Shown in pieces: positions 48,803 through 57,651 of a stretch of DNA of 64,000 nucleotides (position 1 is the first letter of the stretch; the number at the start of each line of letters is the position of its first letter). Source of the stretch: Proteus vulgaris (GTDB lineage: Bacteria; Pseudomonadota; Gammaproteobacteria; Enterobacterales; Enterobacteriaceae). The notes beneath the pieces were generated by a model that saw only the letters and a program-made list of their open reading frames with translations, made no database searches and was not told the origin of the DNA. The DNA lies in assembly GCF_016239305.1 (NCBI RefSeq), contig NZ_JAEHOQ010000008.1, positions 62,001-126,000 on the forward strand, given 5' to 3'. Position numbers and translations under genes: made by a program.

Positions 48803-49497
48803 GAGATATACCTCAAGAGATGCGCATAGACGTTGCAGACTTACAGCAAAATTCAATGTTAGATCTATATGAGGTCGATTTAAGTCGTTTTGGGGGAGGT
48901 GTTTACCGGTTTCATGACGGCATGAATGGATTATTAAAACCTATTATCTGGCAGGGATTGCGCTATGAGCCTTACCCAGTTCATGTTACCGGTTTTAGCG
49001 TAACAGCACAGGGTGCGTCAGATAGACCCAAAATGACATTTGCCAATTTTGACGGAATGCTAACCGCCATTAACAACGACTACGATGATGCGCTAGGCGC
49101 TGTCGTTACTCGCAGGCAGGTTTTAGAGCAATATCTCGATGCTGTTAATTTTCCCAAAGGAAACCCGCAAGCAGATCCAACAAGAGAGGTTGTTCAAAAA
49201 TACGTTATCGAACAACGAGAAAGTTCAGACTCTGATTTTGTGACGTATATATTAGCGCTTCCAACAGAAACAGATAACGCCTTGATACCTAGACGGGTTA
49301 TTCAGGCTGATATCTGCTCGTGGCGATACCGAGGATTTGATTGTGGTTATGATGGACCACCTGTTGCAGATGAAAAAGACCAGCCAACAACCGATCCTGT
49401 TAAAGATAGGTGCTCTCATAAATACAGTGGGTGCAAACTCAGATTTAAATCAGTCATGCCATTTGGCGGGTATTTAGGCTCAAACAAATTAGGTTAA
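48799..49497 (+). CDS. Minor tail protein L-like (Fe-S cluster type)
   Basis: The 232-residue protein has the gpL layout, with a C-terminal cysteine set (DICSWRYRGFDCGYDGP ... DRCSHKYSGCKLRF) matching the 4Fe-4S ligands of lambda gpL. It lies between M and K. Confidence 0.93.
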   Translation: MRDIPQEMRIDVADLQQNSMLDLYEVDLSRFGGGVYRFHDGMNGLLKPIIWQGLRYEPYPVHVTGFSVTAQGASDRPKMTFANFDGMLTAINNDYDDALGAVVTRRQVLEQYLDAVNFPKGNPQADPTREVVQKYVIEQRESSDSDFVTYILALPTETDNALIPRRVIQADICSWRYRGFDCGYDGPPVADEKDQPTTDPVKDRCSHKYSGCKLRFKSVMPFGGYLGSNKLG

Positions 49498-49500
49498 CTC

Positions 49501-50220
49501 ATGATTGAGAAAGACATTATCGCTCACGCGAAAGCGGAAGGAGTGAGGGAGTCTTGTGGCTTAATTTCGGGTGACAGGTATTTCCCTTGCAGAAACATAC
49601 ATCCCGATCCGCAAAACTATTTTGAAATTAACCCAGGCGATTGGATGACGGCAGAGTGCTATTCAGAAATCAAAGCTATTGTTCATAGTCACCCTGACGG
49701 AAAGCCTTTCCTGAGCTCTGGCGACAGAACAATACAAAGGAAAACAAATCTGCCTTGGTGGTTGGTATGTGATGGGGTGATCCATAAGTTCAGACCAATA
49801 GCGCCACTGTTAGGTAGAGAGTTTAAGCATGGTGAGCAGGATTGTTATTCCATTATACGTGATGCCTATCATCTGTCAGGCATTCAGCTAGATGATTTTA
49901 TTCGTCCCGATGAATGGTGGTACACAGAACAAAATCTCTATCTTGATAACACGGATAAGCAGGGATTTTATCAAGTAGAAGAGGCTCAAGCAGGCGATAT
50001 GATATTGATTTGCTTAGGAACATCAAAACCTTGTCACGCTGCATTGTACTTAGGTAATCAAGAGATATTGCATCACAGGCCAGACAGATTGAGCAAGCGA
50101 GATACTTACGGTGGTTACTGGTTTAAATACACTCACAGCATTTGGAGGCATAAACAATGGTCAAATTACAGTTTGCAGGCTATTTACGCAGATTTGGACG
50201 CAGGTTCGAGCTTGAGGTAA
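49501..50220 (+). CDS. Tail assembly protein K-like (JAMM + NlpC/P60)
   Basis: The 239-residue product joins a JAB/MPN metalloprotease-type domain (Glu17, HSHP at 62-65, Asp75) to an NlpC/P60 domain (Cys115 in GEQDCYSIIRDAY, His179 in PCHAALYLG). Lambda gpK has the same pair. It is needed for tail-tip assembly or for peptidoglycan passage. Confidence 0.94.
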   Translation: MIEKDIIAHAKAEGVRESCGLISGDRYFPCRNIHPDPQNYFEINPGDWMTAECYSEIKAIVHSHPDGKPFLSSGDRTIQRKTNLPWWLVCDGVIHKFRPIAPLLGREFKHGEQDCYSIIRDAYHLSGIQLDDFIRPDEWWYTEQNLYLDNTDKQGFYQVEEAQAGDMILICLGTSKPCHAALYLGNQEILHHRPDRLSKRDTYGGYWFKYTHSIWRHKQWSNYSLQAIYADLDAGSSLR

Positions 50221-50723
50221 GTAATGCAGGTGAGGCCTTACGCTGTCTTTGCTATCAAATTGATGGGTTGAAAAAAGAGATTAATCAAGGTCAGTTTCGT
50301 GTTCGCATTGCAGGTAATGATATGACCGAGGATGGTATTTCTGCGGGATTAAATACGCCATTAAATGAAGGTGATGTTATTACGATCGTCCCTGTTATTG
50401 GTGGTGCCAAATCTGGTGGATGGTTAGGCATTATTGGTGGAGCAGCTTTAATTGGTGCGTCGTTTTTAATACCGGGCGGATTTTTGGCAACGATGACATC
50501 GACAGCATTATTTGCAGCTGGTGTGGGTGTGGCTGCGGCGGGATTGGCAACCATGTTAACTAAAACACCGCCAGCGCCAAGCATAGAGGGGCGAAACTCA
50601 GAAAGTAACCAGTATTTCAGTTCGTTATCAAATAGAGTCGGGCAAGGTTATCCAGTTCCTATTTGTTATGGCGAGATGGTTGTGGGTTCAAATGTAATAT
50701 CACAAGGCTTGGAGACTGTTTAA
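50157..50723 (+). CDS. Tail assembly protein I-like
   Basis: The 188-residue product has a ubiquitin-like N-terminal fold (MVKLQFAGYLRRFGRRFELEVSNAGEALRCLCYQI), a Gly/Ala-rich hydrophobic centre and a C-terminal segment with RVGQGYPVPICYGEMVVGSNVIS, as in lambda gpI. It overlaps K by 64 bp and touches J. Confidence 0.93.
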   Translation: MVKLQFAGYLRRFGRRFELEVSNAGEALRCLCYQIDGLKKEINQGQFRVRIAGNDMTEDGISAGLNTPLNEGDVITIVPVIGGAKSGGWLGIIGGAALIGASFLIPGGFLATMTSTALFAAGVGVAAAGLATMLTKTPPAPSIEGRNSESNQYFSSLSNRVGQGYPVPICYGEMVVGSNVISQGLETV

Positions 50724-53700
50724 TGGGTAAAGGTGGCGGTGGAGGCAGCACTCCAAGATTGCTCGATGACAACTTAAAAAATAAACAATTTCTTAATGTC
50801 ATCGATTTAGTTTCAGAAGGGCCAATAGAAGGCCCTGTAGGTGGTATGTCAGGTTTTCTATTGAATGGAACGCCTGTTGTAGATGAAGATGGCAATCCAA
50901 ATATTCATGGTGTTGAGGTTCAGTGGCGATCAGGAACGCCGACACAAGAGCCATTAGAGGACTTTCCCTTTGTAGAAAAAGAAATTCCTGTCAATGTAGA
51001 GGTGAAAAAGAGTACACCAATCTTACGCACCATTTCAGATCAGGAAACTGACCGAGTTCGGTTTACTTTGGGTGTTTCTGCTCTTGTTAGTCAAGATGAC
51101 AAGGGAAATCAGCACGATGCTACGGTAGAAATGCTTATTGAAGTTAATGATGGTTCTGGTTGGATGCATGCGGAAAAGGTAACAATAGGACCAGGTAAAA
51201 TAAGTGGTCAATATCTTGAGTCTCACATCATCGATGCGCCTAAAAAAAAGCCATTCCAAATCAGAGTTTCCCGTATAACTGAAGATAGTAAAAGTGATTT
51301 GCTGAAAAACGGAACTGTATGGGCAAGCTACACAGAAATAACCGACGCTAAATTTTCTTATCCTAACTCCGCTGTTGTCGGGATGAAAATTGATAAATCC
51401 CAATACGGTGATACACCCAATCGAACATATCATATCAAAGGGATGATTATCCAAGTTCCTGATAACTATGATCCAGAAACGCGAATTTACACTGGAATTT
51501 GGACTGGTCGTTTCAAACCGGCATGGACTAATAACCCTGCATGGGTTTTTTATGATTTAGTCACTAATGAGCGATACGGCATAGGAGAGATGATCGGGTC
51601 ATTTGGCGTTGATAAATTCGCGTTATATGCCATTGCTCGTTACTGTGATGAGCTGGTTGATGATGGGTTTGGTAATAAAGAGCCTCGTTTTACTTTCAAT
51701 GGCTACATAACCTCTCAACGAAAAGCCAAAGAAGTGCTTGATGACTTGGCGTCTGTATTTCGCGGTATGCCTTTATGGGACGGACAGCAATTAACGTGCT
51801 TTCAAGATAGACCATCCGATCCAGTGTGGACGTACACAAACTCAAACGTTATTGATGGTAAATTTAAATACACATCAACCGCGAAATCAGCGAGACACAA
51901 CGCCATTGAGGTGTCATGGATAAATCCTAGTAATGGCTGGAGTGAAGAAAGAGAGTTCATTCAAGATGATGATCTCATTCAGCGGTTCAGTGGTGTAAAC
52001 GTCAAGAAAGTCACTGCTTTTGGTTGCACTAGTCGTGGTCAGGCTCACAGAGTAGGTAAATGGATATTACAAACAGAAAAGCTAGAGAAAGATAGTGTTA
52101 CTTTTACTACTGGGCGCGAGGGGATCAATTGTATCTCTGGCGATATCATTGAAGTTGCAGATGATAGTTTTGCGGGAGTGAAGGTAGGCGGGCGAGTTTT
52201 ATCAGTTAATGAACGAACTATTATTATCGATGCGCCTATTGAGTGGAAATATGACGATAAAGGCACTTTCTCATTTTTAGGGACGTCAGGTAAGTTTGAA
52301 AAAATAGAAATTCAATCTATCGATGGTGATGCTGTTACTTTGCGAGAGATCCCGAACGGGCTGAAACAGTATGGTGTATTTTCTATTTCCAAAAGCACGT
52401 TAACTACTAGATTATTTCGTGTGATTTCCATTGCTGAGGATAATGAAGAAAATTACCTATACAACTGCATTCAGCATGAACCGAAAAAGGAAAGCATTGT
52501 TGATAATGGAGTTGATTTTACTGGAAACCCGCCAACACAGAATGTTATTCGAATTCCTAATATAGAGCATCTTTCTATTGCTTACGTTGATGACAGCTCA
52601 CAAGTTCAAGCTAGAGCCATGTGGGCAACAACAACCATCAATAGAAGCATATCATTTAATGTCAACCTCTATAAAGACGGAAAGGTTGTATCTACTGGAA
52701 ATGCCACAGATTTAGAATACTACTTTAACGGGCTTGAATCTGGCGAATATCTTGTTGGAGTACGAGGCAAAGATGCTAATGGGATGCTTGGTAACGAATC
52801 AAAAGTGCAGATGGTTATTGGAACACCTAGCGCACCTAGCTCAATAACTGTTGAGTCTGGTTTTTTTGAAATAAAACTGATCCCTCACATTTCCACACCA
52901 CACACTTTAAATACTGAGTTTGAGTTCTGGTTTTCTGGTGAAAACAGAATAGGTAATATTAATGAAATAGAGTCAAAAGCTGACTTTTTAGGTAGAGCTA
53001 AATTCTGGACCAAAGGACAGCTAAAAGCAGGTCGTGATTACTGGTTTTATGTGCGAAGCGTCAATGAATATGGAAAATCTCATTTCGTGGAAGCGAAAGG
53101 GCAGGCTGATGACAACACGGAGGCTATTCTCGATGAACTAGACGGCCACTTCATGACAACTGATGCTGGCAAGCAACTCAGTGAACGCTTGGATTGGAAT
53201 TCCGAGACAGCAATTATTCTTAGTAATGCAAACCATCGTAATTTAAGACAGCTACTAGTCAAACATGCTGAATCACAAGCTGGCATCAAAGAACTATGGC
53301 AAGTTCGTGCTACTGACAATGAATCATGGGCCCAAACCGTTACTCAGCTCTATTCTTCAATTGATAACGCAGAGAACACGTTTAACTCTGAAATTAAAGA
53401 AGTTAAAACATCAATCTCTAAACTCGACCAGGCGTTTGGTCAAACGACAACTGAAATTAGAACTGAGATAACGACAACTAACAGTGCGACAAATCAACGT
53501 ATTGATAGCACGAATAACAATTTGGCTGGCACCAATAAAAACCTCGGTATCACTAATCAGAACTTAGATAAAACTAATCAAAACCTCGACAAAACTAATC
53601 GCTCATTGCAAATGACGGATGAAGAGGTTGTGCGCATTGCTGCAGATGTGGTGACAAACAAGGAGGCAATATCTAAAACAGATAAGGCGCTAGCGAAATC

Positions 53701-54217
53701 TGAAGAACAAATTCAGGTGAAATTTGGTCAGCAGGAAGGATTGATTCAGCAAAAAATGCAGGCTGAATTCAGTCAAACAGGCGACGGTGTTGTCACACAC
53801 TCAATTAACATTACAATTGTTCATAACAATGTGAAATATAACGCAGCAGGTCAGGTCATTAGTGCTCAGGTTAAGAACGGCAAGTTGGAGTCTTATATCG
53901 GCTATAACGCTAATAATTTCGCTTGGTACAATCCAGTAAACGGCAAGATGGAGCTGTTTATGGCGGTTAAAAATGGACAGTTATTTGTTAAAGAGGCATT
54001 TATTGGTGATGCCACTATCACCAGTGCGAAAATTGCTGATGTATTGCAATCAACTAATTTCAGCAATGATAAAAAAATTGGCTATCAATTAAATATGCGC
54101 ACAGGGGAGGAAATAAAATACGGAAATAATGCACAGGGGTATTGGATTGAAACTAACGTATTAAAACGTCTGTTTGATAAAAACGGCACAATGCGTATCA
54201 GAATGGGGATGTGGTAA
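50723..54217 (+). CDS. Tip attachment protein J (host specificity)
   Basis: J binds the receptor and caps the tail. The 1164-residue product from ATG 50723 (GGAG upstream, overlapping the I stop) begins MGKGGGGGSTPRLLDDNLKNKQ, has the conserved tip body (WRSGTPTQEPL, YGIGEMIGS, VFRGMPLWDGQQLTCFQDRP), fibronectin-like domains and a helical region with TNxNLxK repeats near residues 930-965. It ends with the DUF1983-like NGQLFVKEAFIGDATITSAKIAD. The last about 200 residues should hold receptor specificity. Confidence 0.95.
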   Translation: MGKGGGGGSTPRLLDDNLKNKQFLNVIDLVSEGPIEGPVGGMSGFLLNGTPVVDEDGNPNIHGVEVQWRSGTPTQEPLEDFPFVEKEIPVNVEVKKSTPILRTISDQETDRVRFTLGVSALVSQDDKGNQHDATVEMLIEVNDGSGWMHAEKVTIGPGKISGQYLESHIIDAPKKKPFQIRVSRITEDSKSDLLKNGTVWASYTEITDAKFSYPNSAVVGMKIDKSQYGDTPNRTYHIKGMIIQVPDNYDPETRIYTGIWTGRFKPAWTNNPAWVFYDLVTNERYGIGEMIGSFGVDKFALYAIARYCDELVDDGFGNKEPRFTFNGYITSQRKAKEVLDDLASVFRGMPLWDGQQLTCFQDRPSDPVWTYTNSNVIDGKFKYTSTAKSARHNAIEVSWINPSNGWSEEREFIQDDDLIQRFSGVNVKKVTAFGCTSRGQAHRVGKWILQTEKLEKDSVTFTTGREGINCISGDIIEVADDSFAGVKVGGRVLSVNERTIIIDAPIEWKYDDKGTFSFLGTSGKFEKIEIQSIDGDAVTLREIPNGLKQYGVFSISKSTLTTRLFRVISIAEDNEENYLYNCIQHEPKKESIVDNGVDFTGNPPTQNVIRIPNIEHLSIAYVDDSSQVQARAMWATTTINRSISFNVNLYKDGKVVSTGNATDLEYYFNGLESGEYLVGVRGKDANGMLGNESKVQMVIGTPSAPSSITVESGFFEIKLIPHISTPHTLNTEFEFWFSGENRIGNINEIESKADFLGRAKFWTKGQLKAGRDYWFYVRSVNEYGKSHFVEAKGQADDNTEAILDELDGHFMTTDAGKQLSERLDWNSETAIILSNANHRNLRQLLVKHAESQAGIKELWQVRATDNESWAQTVTQLYSSIDNAENTFNSEIKEVKTSISKLDQAFGQTTTEIRTEITTTNSATNQRIDSTNNNLAGTNKNLGITNQNLDKTNQNLDKTNRSLQMTDEEVVRIAADVVTNKEAISKTDKALAKSEEQIQVKFGQQEGLIQQKMQAEFSQTGDGVVTHSINITIVHNNVKYNAAGQVISAQVKNGKLESYIGYNANNFAWYNPVNGKMELFMAVKNGQLFVKEAFIGDATITSAKIADVLQSTNFSNDKKIGYQLNMRTGEEIKYGNNAQGYWIETNVLKRLFDKNGTMRIRMGMW
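53500..53610 (+). repeat. Heptad tandem repeats in J
   Basis: The encoded units TNNNLAG, TNKNLGI, TNQNLDK, TNQNLDK and TNRSLQM are seven residues each. A 7-residue period with Leu in one register predicts a trimeric coiled coil before the receptor-binding end. Confidence 0.75.
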
Positions 54218-54579
54218 TGGGAATGGGATTAGAGATTTATGATGAAAAAGGTCGGTTAATTATTGGTGAAGATACCATCATTCCTCGTTATTTAGGAAAG
54301 TTTGATTTGCCCTTATCACAGTATGGTTCATTGGTTATTCCTGAAATAGCGTATGGCGGGGAGATAGTTTGCCACTTTTGGATTCGATACCGCAGTCGTT
54401 TCGGCGGAGGATTTTCAGTTATGGGGCCGAATGAGCGCACAGAACATTCGGTTTCAGGAACAACTCTGAATTATCGGTCTGACTATAATATAAATAGATG
54501 GGAGCATGACGGCGCTGGTACTGGGGGAACTCAGCTACACGACTCATTTTCCAATCATGTCGTGGTTTGGGCGGTTTAA
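54217..54579 (+). CDS. Tail-tip accessory protein with GLEIYDEKG motif
   Basis: The 120-residue protein from ATG 54217 overlaps the J stop (TAATG). It starts MGMGLEIYDEKGRLIIGED and is beta-rich and glycine-rich at the end (HDGAGTGGTQLHDSF). The same GLEIYDEKG occurs in the next gene. It is probably a small tail-tip or fibre accessory protein. Confidence 0.6.
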   Translation: MGMGLEIYDEKGRLIIGEDTIIPRYLGKFDLPLSQYGSLVIPEIAYGGEIVCHFWIRYRSRFGGGFSVMGPNERTEHSVSGTTLNYRSDYNINRWEHDGAGTGGTQLHDSFSNHVVVWAV

Positions 54580-55194
54580 ATGGTAGGCTTTGAGGCATAT
54601 ACAAATAATCGGTTAATGCAATTAACTGATAGCTTAGAGACAATGTGTGTATTAAAAAAGCTAGAACCAGGGGAATTAACTACATTATCAGGCCCGTATG
54701 ATGAGTATCCTCGTATATATGCGCTAAGTGGGCAATGGTTAGTCGCTCCAATATCGAAAGTGGAGATACTCAAGCATGGGGCAGGGTTAGAAATCTATGA
54801 TGAAAAAGGTAATATAAAATTCTCATCACTGGCTAAATTTGTCTCATTTGAAAAATATTTTGATATTAATATGTCTACTGCGGGGAAAGGGAAGCTAAGA
54901 ATAGAAGGAAAGCCCGGACATAGATATGGAATGATACAAACTCGCTCATTGAGTTATACACACAATAAAAACATCAGGTCATATATTGACCCATTTACTT
55001 ATGATGAAGTATGGGAGTTTGATATATATTCAGAAACCTACCAGGTCATTGATGATATTGGAGGTTTAACATTTGAATATAAATATGAATATATTGGCTA
55101 TATTGACGGATATATTGATAGACCGCCAGATAGAGAAGGCTCTGGATTAATGCAACAGGGTCTAATGATAGATGTCTCAATGCTCGAAGATTAA
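54580..55194 (+). CDS. Tail-tip accessory protein, paralogous motif
   Basis: The 204-residue, Tyr/Ile-rich protein shares GLEIYDEKGN (residues 68-77) with the start of the previous gene. The C-terminal half is rich in aromatic residues. No family is recognised. It lies between J and the fibre gene, one base after the previous stop. Confidence 0.6.
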   Translation: MVGFEAYTNNRLMQLTDSLETMCVLKKLEPGELTTLSGPYDEYPRIYALSGQWLVAPISKVEILKHGAGLEIYDEKGNIKFSSLAKFVSFEKYFDINMSTAGKGKLRIEGKPGHRYGMIQTRSLSYTHNKNIRSYIDPFTYDEVWEFDIYSETYQVIDDIGGLTFEYKYEYIGYIDGYIDRPPDREGSGLMQQGLMIDVSMLED

Positions 55195-55195
55195 A

Positions 55196-55217
55196 CACCG
55201 CATACTGCGGTTTTTTT
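55196..55217 (+). terminator. Terminator before the tail fibre gene
   Basis: ACCGCA-TAC-TGCGGT followed by six T. Confidence 0.85.
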
Positions 55218-55241
55218 ATATCTAAATTTCAGGAATAAATC

Positions 55242-56627
55242 ATGATATACACAACAGGCACTGTTAATACAGCGTCAGGGTCTGCTATTGTCAAAGGCAC
55301 TGGCACTAAATTTAAAAATAATAATCCAGCTATTAATATTGGAATGACTATTTTAATTAAATCGGGAACAACAAATATTCCCTACATGATTAAATCCGTT
55401 AATTCAGACACTGAATTAGTATTAGCACAACCCGCATTAGCAACAGCAACGAATACCACATTCTCAATTCATATTACTGAGCCAGATAATAATAGTGATG
55501 CAGCTAGAACGATGGTTGCCATAAATGCATACGCACAATATTTCCTTGATGCAATGAATACATGGATGAGTGAAACAGGACAGACAAAAATTGAGATACC
55601 AAATGGTGAAGTTATCACACTCGATAGCATTAAGAAGATGCAGGGGGATATTAGTAGTAAAGCAGATTTAACTTTATCAAAAACACAATCATTCACATCA
55701 GCGATAGAAGCAACAACGAAGCTAATTTCAAAATCAGCGGATGGTAAAACATCAATATCATTAACGACCAGTAATGCAGGTGGGACTAACATTGAGCTCA
55801 ATTCTGTATCAGGTTATAACGGAATCCAAATACCAAAATTATCAGGCACAATGATGTTGATTGGTGATTACGGTATTGGTGGTGCAGGTCTTAGCGAACC
55901 ATCATTAGTCTCATGTTTTTATGGCTCATCTTCTGGTTCACCAGGGTTTCCAAGTAATGGTGCCGGCTGGCAATCTACATATAACGGAAATCGCCGAGCT
56001 ATGTTATTTATGAATACATCTGGCATATTAATGAGTCGTTTCAGTTCATCAAATGATGTTGTTGATACTACGACACCTTGGAATGCGATATGGAGCGCCA
56101 AAAACACAACGGTAGACAGTAATGGTTTTATTAAACGTGCATCTCCAATTATCGACATTAACCCTGATGGCACATTTACCACTAACGATGAATCAGAAGG
56201 CGCTACTGTTACTCGAGTAGCTCAGGGCGAATACCTTATCGAGGGTGTATTAGGTTTTAATGCTGATGCAGGCTGGGGCGGTGTCGATGGTGGTATTGAA
56301 ATTCCGCTAGATGTCAATAAACAACCACTGATATGGGTTAACTCTAAAATCAACAAAGACGGCTCTATTCTCGTTAAAACGTATCATCGCACTCCCCCTA
56401 ACGCACCTGAGTTTGCTAATAATGAAATTGACGGTTTCAATGATGGTGACCCAATTGATATTCCTGATGGTCGTTTTATTTCCGTTCGTGTGCAGATGCC
56501 AGAGCAATCAATCTATAACGTGAGAATGCGTGAGATGGAAGAAGCGCAGAAAGCGGAAGAGGAGCGCAGACAAAAAGAAGAGGAAGAAAATCAGGACACC
56601 AATAGCGCACCAGAAATTGATAACTGA
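55242..56627 (+). CDS. Tail fibre protein
   Basis: The 461-residue product begins MIYTTGTVNTASGSAIVKGTGTKF, a small N-terminal beta domain found in phage fibres. It continues with a Ser/Thr/Gly-rich shaft, and near residue 310 a C-terminal domain (YLIEGVLGFNADAGWGGVDGGIEIPLDVN ... FISVRVQMPEQS) known from phage tail proteins. The last 40 residues are charged and coiled (EEAQKAEEERRQKEEEE). Confidence 0.88.
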   Translation: MIYTTGTVNTASGSAIVKGTGTKFKNNNPAINIGMTILIKSGTTNIPYMIKSVNSDTELVLAQPALATATNTTFSIHITEPDNNSDAARTMVAINAYAQYFLDAMNTWMSETGQTKIEIPNGEVITLDSIKKMQGDISSKADLTLSKTQSFTSAIEATTKLISKSADGKTSISLTTSNAGGTNIELNSVSGYNGIQIPKLSGTMMLIGDYGIGGAGLSEPSLVSCFYGSSSGSPGFPSNGAGWQSTYNGNRRAMLFMNTSGILMSRFSSSNDVVDTTTPWNAIWSAKNTTVDSNGFIKRASPIIDINPDGTFTTNDESEGATVTRVAQGEYLIEGVLGFNADAGWGGVDGGIEIPLDVNKQPLIWVNSKINKDGSILVKTYHRTPPNAPEFANNEIDGFNDGDPIDIPDGRFISVRVQMPEQSIYNVRMREMEEAQKAEEERRQKEEEENQDTNSAPEIDN

Positions 56628-56666
56628 TTGATTATATAACTCGGTCGGTTCCATCTAGCATTGGCA

Positions 56667-56897
56667 CTACTCTGTTTTCAAATACTGCACTGAATTTCCG
56701 TCCGGTAACTTCTTACTTCTCTCACGATAAAACGCTAATCGTTCATTAAAGTACGCTCTCAAATGTACTGGTTGTTGTCGTTCAACTTCGGACGCAACAA
56801 CTGGCATATTGAGTCGTTCTTTATATGCGACACCTGAAGCGGCCAAATCGACATTAATCTTGTCTTTTTCTTCTTGAGGTAAGTTTGCTAAGTTCAT
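56667..56897 (-). CDS. Pol III theta subunit homologue (HolE/HOT)
   Basis: Theta stabilises the proofreading subunit of DNA polymerase III. The 76-residue product ([47 protein letters not shown]...) matches E. coli HolE and P1 HOT closely over residues 1-52 by memory. It lies on the minus strand just inside attR, so it is phage cargo. The start at 56897 is set by homology; the ribosome site is weak. Confidence 0.9.
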   Translation of the reverse strand: MNLANLPQEEKDKINVDLAASGVAYKERLNMPVVASEVERQQPVHLRAYFNERLAFYRERSKKLPDGNSVQYLKTE

Positions 56898-56947
56898 AAT
56901 GGATCCGGTTGGTAGTTTTTGGAGAGTATAGCAGGGTGTGGAATAGG

Positions 56948-56966
56948 TGGGGACATATAGGGGGCA
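56948..56966 (+). repeat. Putative integrase arm-type site, right
   Basis: TGGGGACATATAGGGGGCA matches the left site at 7505-7523 in 17 of 19 bases, same orientation, about 120 bp inside attR. Confidence 0.5.
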
Positions 56967-56970
56967 AAAA

Positions 56971-57025
56971 ATTACCGCAAACTTTCTCGAACTCACTCAC
57001 GCTTGAGAAAATAATTTGCGGTAAT
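56971..57025. repeat. Interrupted inverted repeat near attR
   Basis: ATTACCGCAAA (56971-56981) and TTTGCGGTAAT (57015-57025) are perfect complements, and TTTCTC (56983-56988) pairs with GAGAAA (57005-57010) inside. The structure may terminate transcription or mark a protein site for recombination. The stretch 56898-57462 otherwise holds attR, the arm-type repeat and the terminator at 57104. Confidence 0.6.
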
Positions 57026-57083
57026 CGTCTGCTAATCTTGAACTAACTCGAACTTTTTAGATTTGTGATATCTGTACTCCCAT

Positions 57084-57102
57084 ATTATGAGTATGCAGGT
57101 GT
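57084..57102. other. attR core (19-bp repeat)
   Basis: Identical to 7434-7452. After the core the sequence reads AGCG, so the last codons plus TAG rebuild the original fliE end in the empty site. Confidence 0.95.
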
Positions 57103-57103
57103 A

Positions 57104-57133
57104 GCGCCTTATCATTTGATAAAGGTGGCTTTT
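57104..57133 (+). terminator. Displaced fliE terminator
   Basis: CCTTATC-ATTT-GATAAAGG (with one bulge) followed by TGGCTTTTCTTTT lies directly after the fliE stop in the empty site. With the prophage present it is separated from fliE. Confidence 0.6.
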
Positions 57134-57477
57134 CTTTTATATAGCTAATATATCGCTGTATAAGAAATACCTAATCAAAACAGAACGGGGTATCTCGCTC
57201 AATGTCATTGCATAGATGATATAAGCTTTCGAATGTAATTAAATATTCGAATACTTATACTATTACCTGTTATTTATGATAATGAGTGCCCCGATTTGAA
57301 TTAAAATAATAAACACATCATTTTATAGATGTGCGCTTTTACACATCTATATCAAAGCAATTCACTCTTTTATATTTTTTTAATATTTAAAACGGATAAA
57401 AGCGATTATTAAATAAGTGAATTAATCCATCATTCTATGAAACAGTAATGTCATAAATAATATTGGAGAATATTATT

Positions 57478-57651
57478 GTGGTTGAAGTTATTTTTTCTGT
57501 CTATTCAGAATCAAGTACACCTAGAAATGTCACTGGCCAAATATTGATTAAAGAGTATGGTTTACTTTCAGATTTTGAATTAGCAAAAATAGATAAAATG
57601 ATCTGTCTTCAATATGACAAGGATGAAAAGAAATTTCATTATGGAAAGTGA
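57478..57651 (+). CDS. Small hypothetical protein
   Basis: The 57-residue frame from GTG 57478 (GGAG about 10 bases upstream) begins MVEVIFSVYSESSTPRNVTG; a TTG at 57463 is an alternative start. It lies in AT-rich host DNA between attR and gltP. No family is recognised. Confidence 0.45.
   Translation: MVEVIFSVYSESSTPRNVTGQILIKEYGLLSDFELAKIDKMICLQYDKDEKKFHYGK

Larger units (their letters stand above)
7434..57102. mobile_element. Complete lambda-like (siphovirus-type) prophage, about 49.7 kb
   Basis: The element is bounded by a perfect 19-bp direct repeat. It holds integrase, excisionase, early left operon, CI/Cro immunity, replication genes, nin-like region, lysis cassette, head and tail genes in canonical lambdoid order. 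No large gene is visibly broken: terminase, portal, capsid, tape measure and tip protein are full length, so the prophage may be inducible. The lambda-type tail-tip genes M, L, K, I and J predict a long non-contractile tail. Confidence 0.96.
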
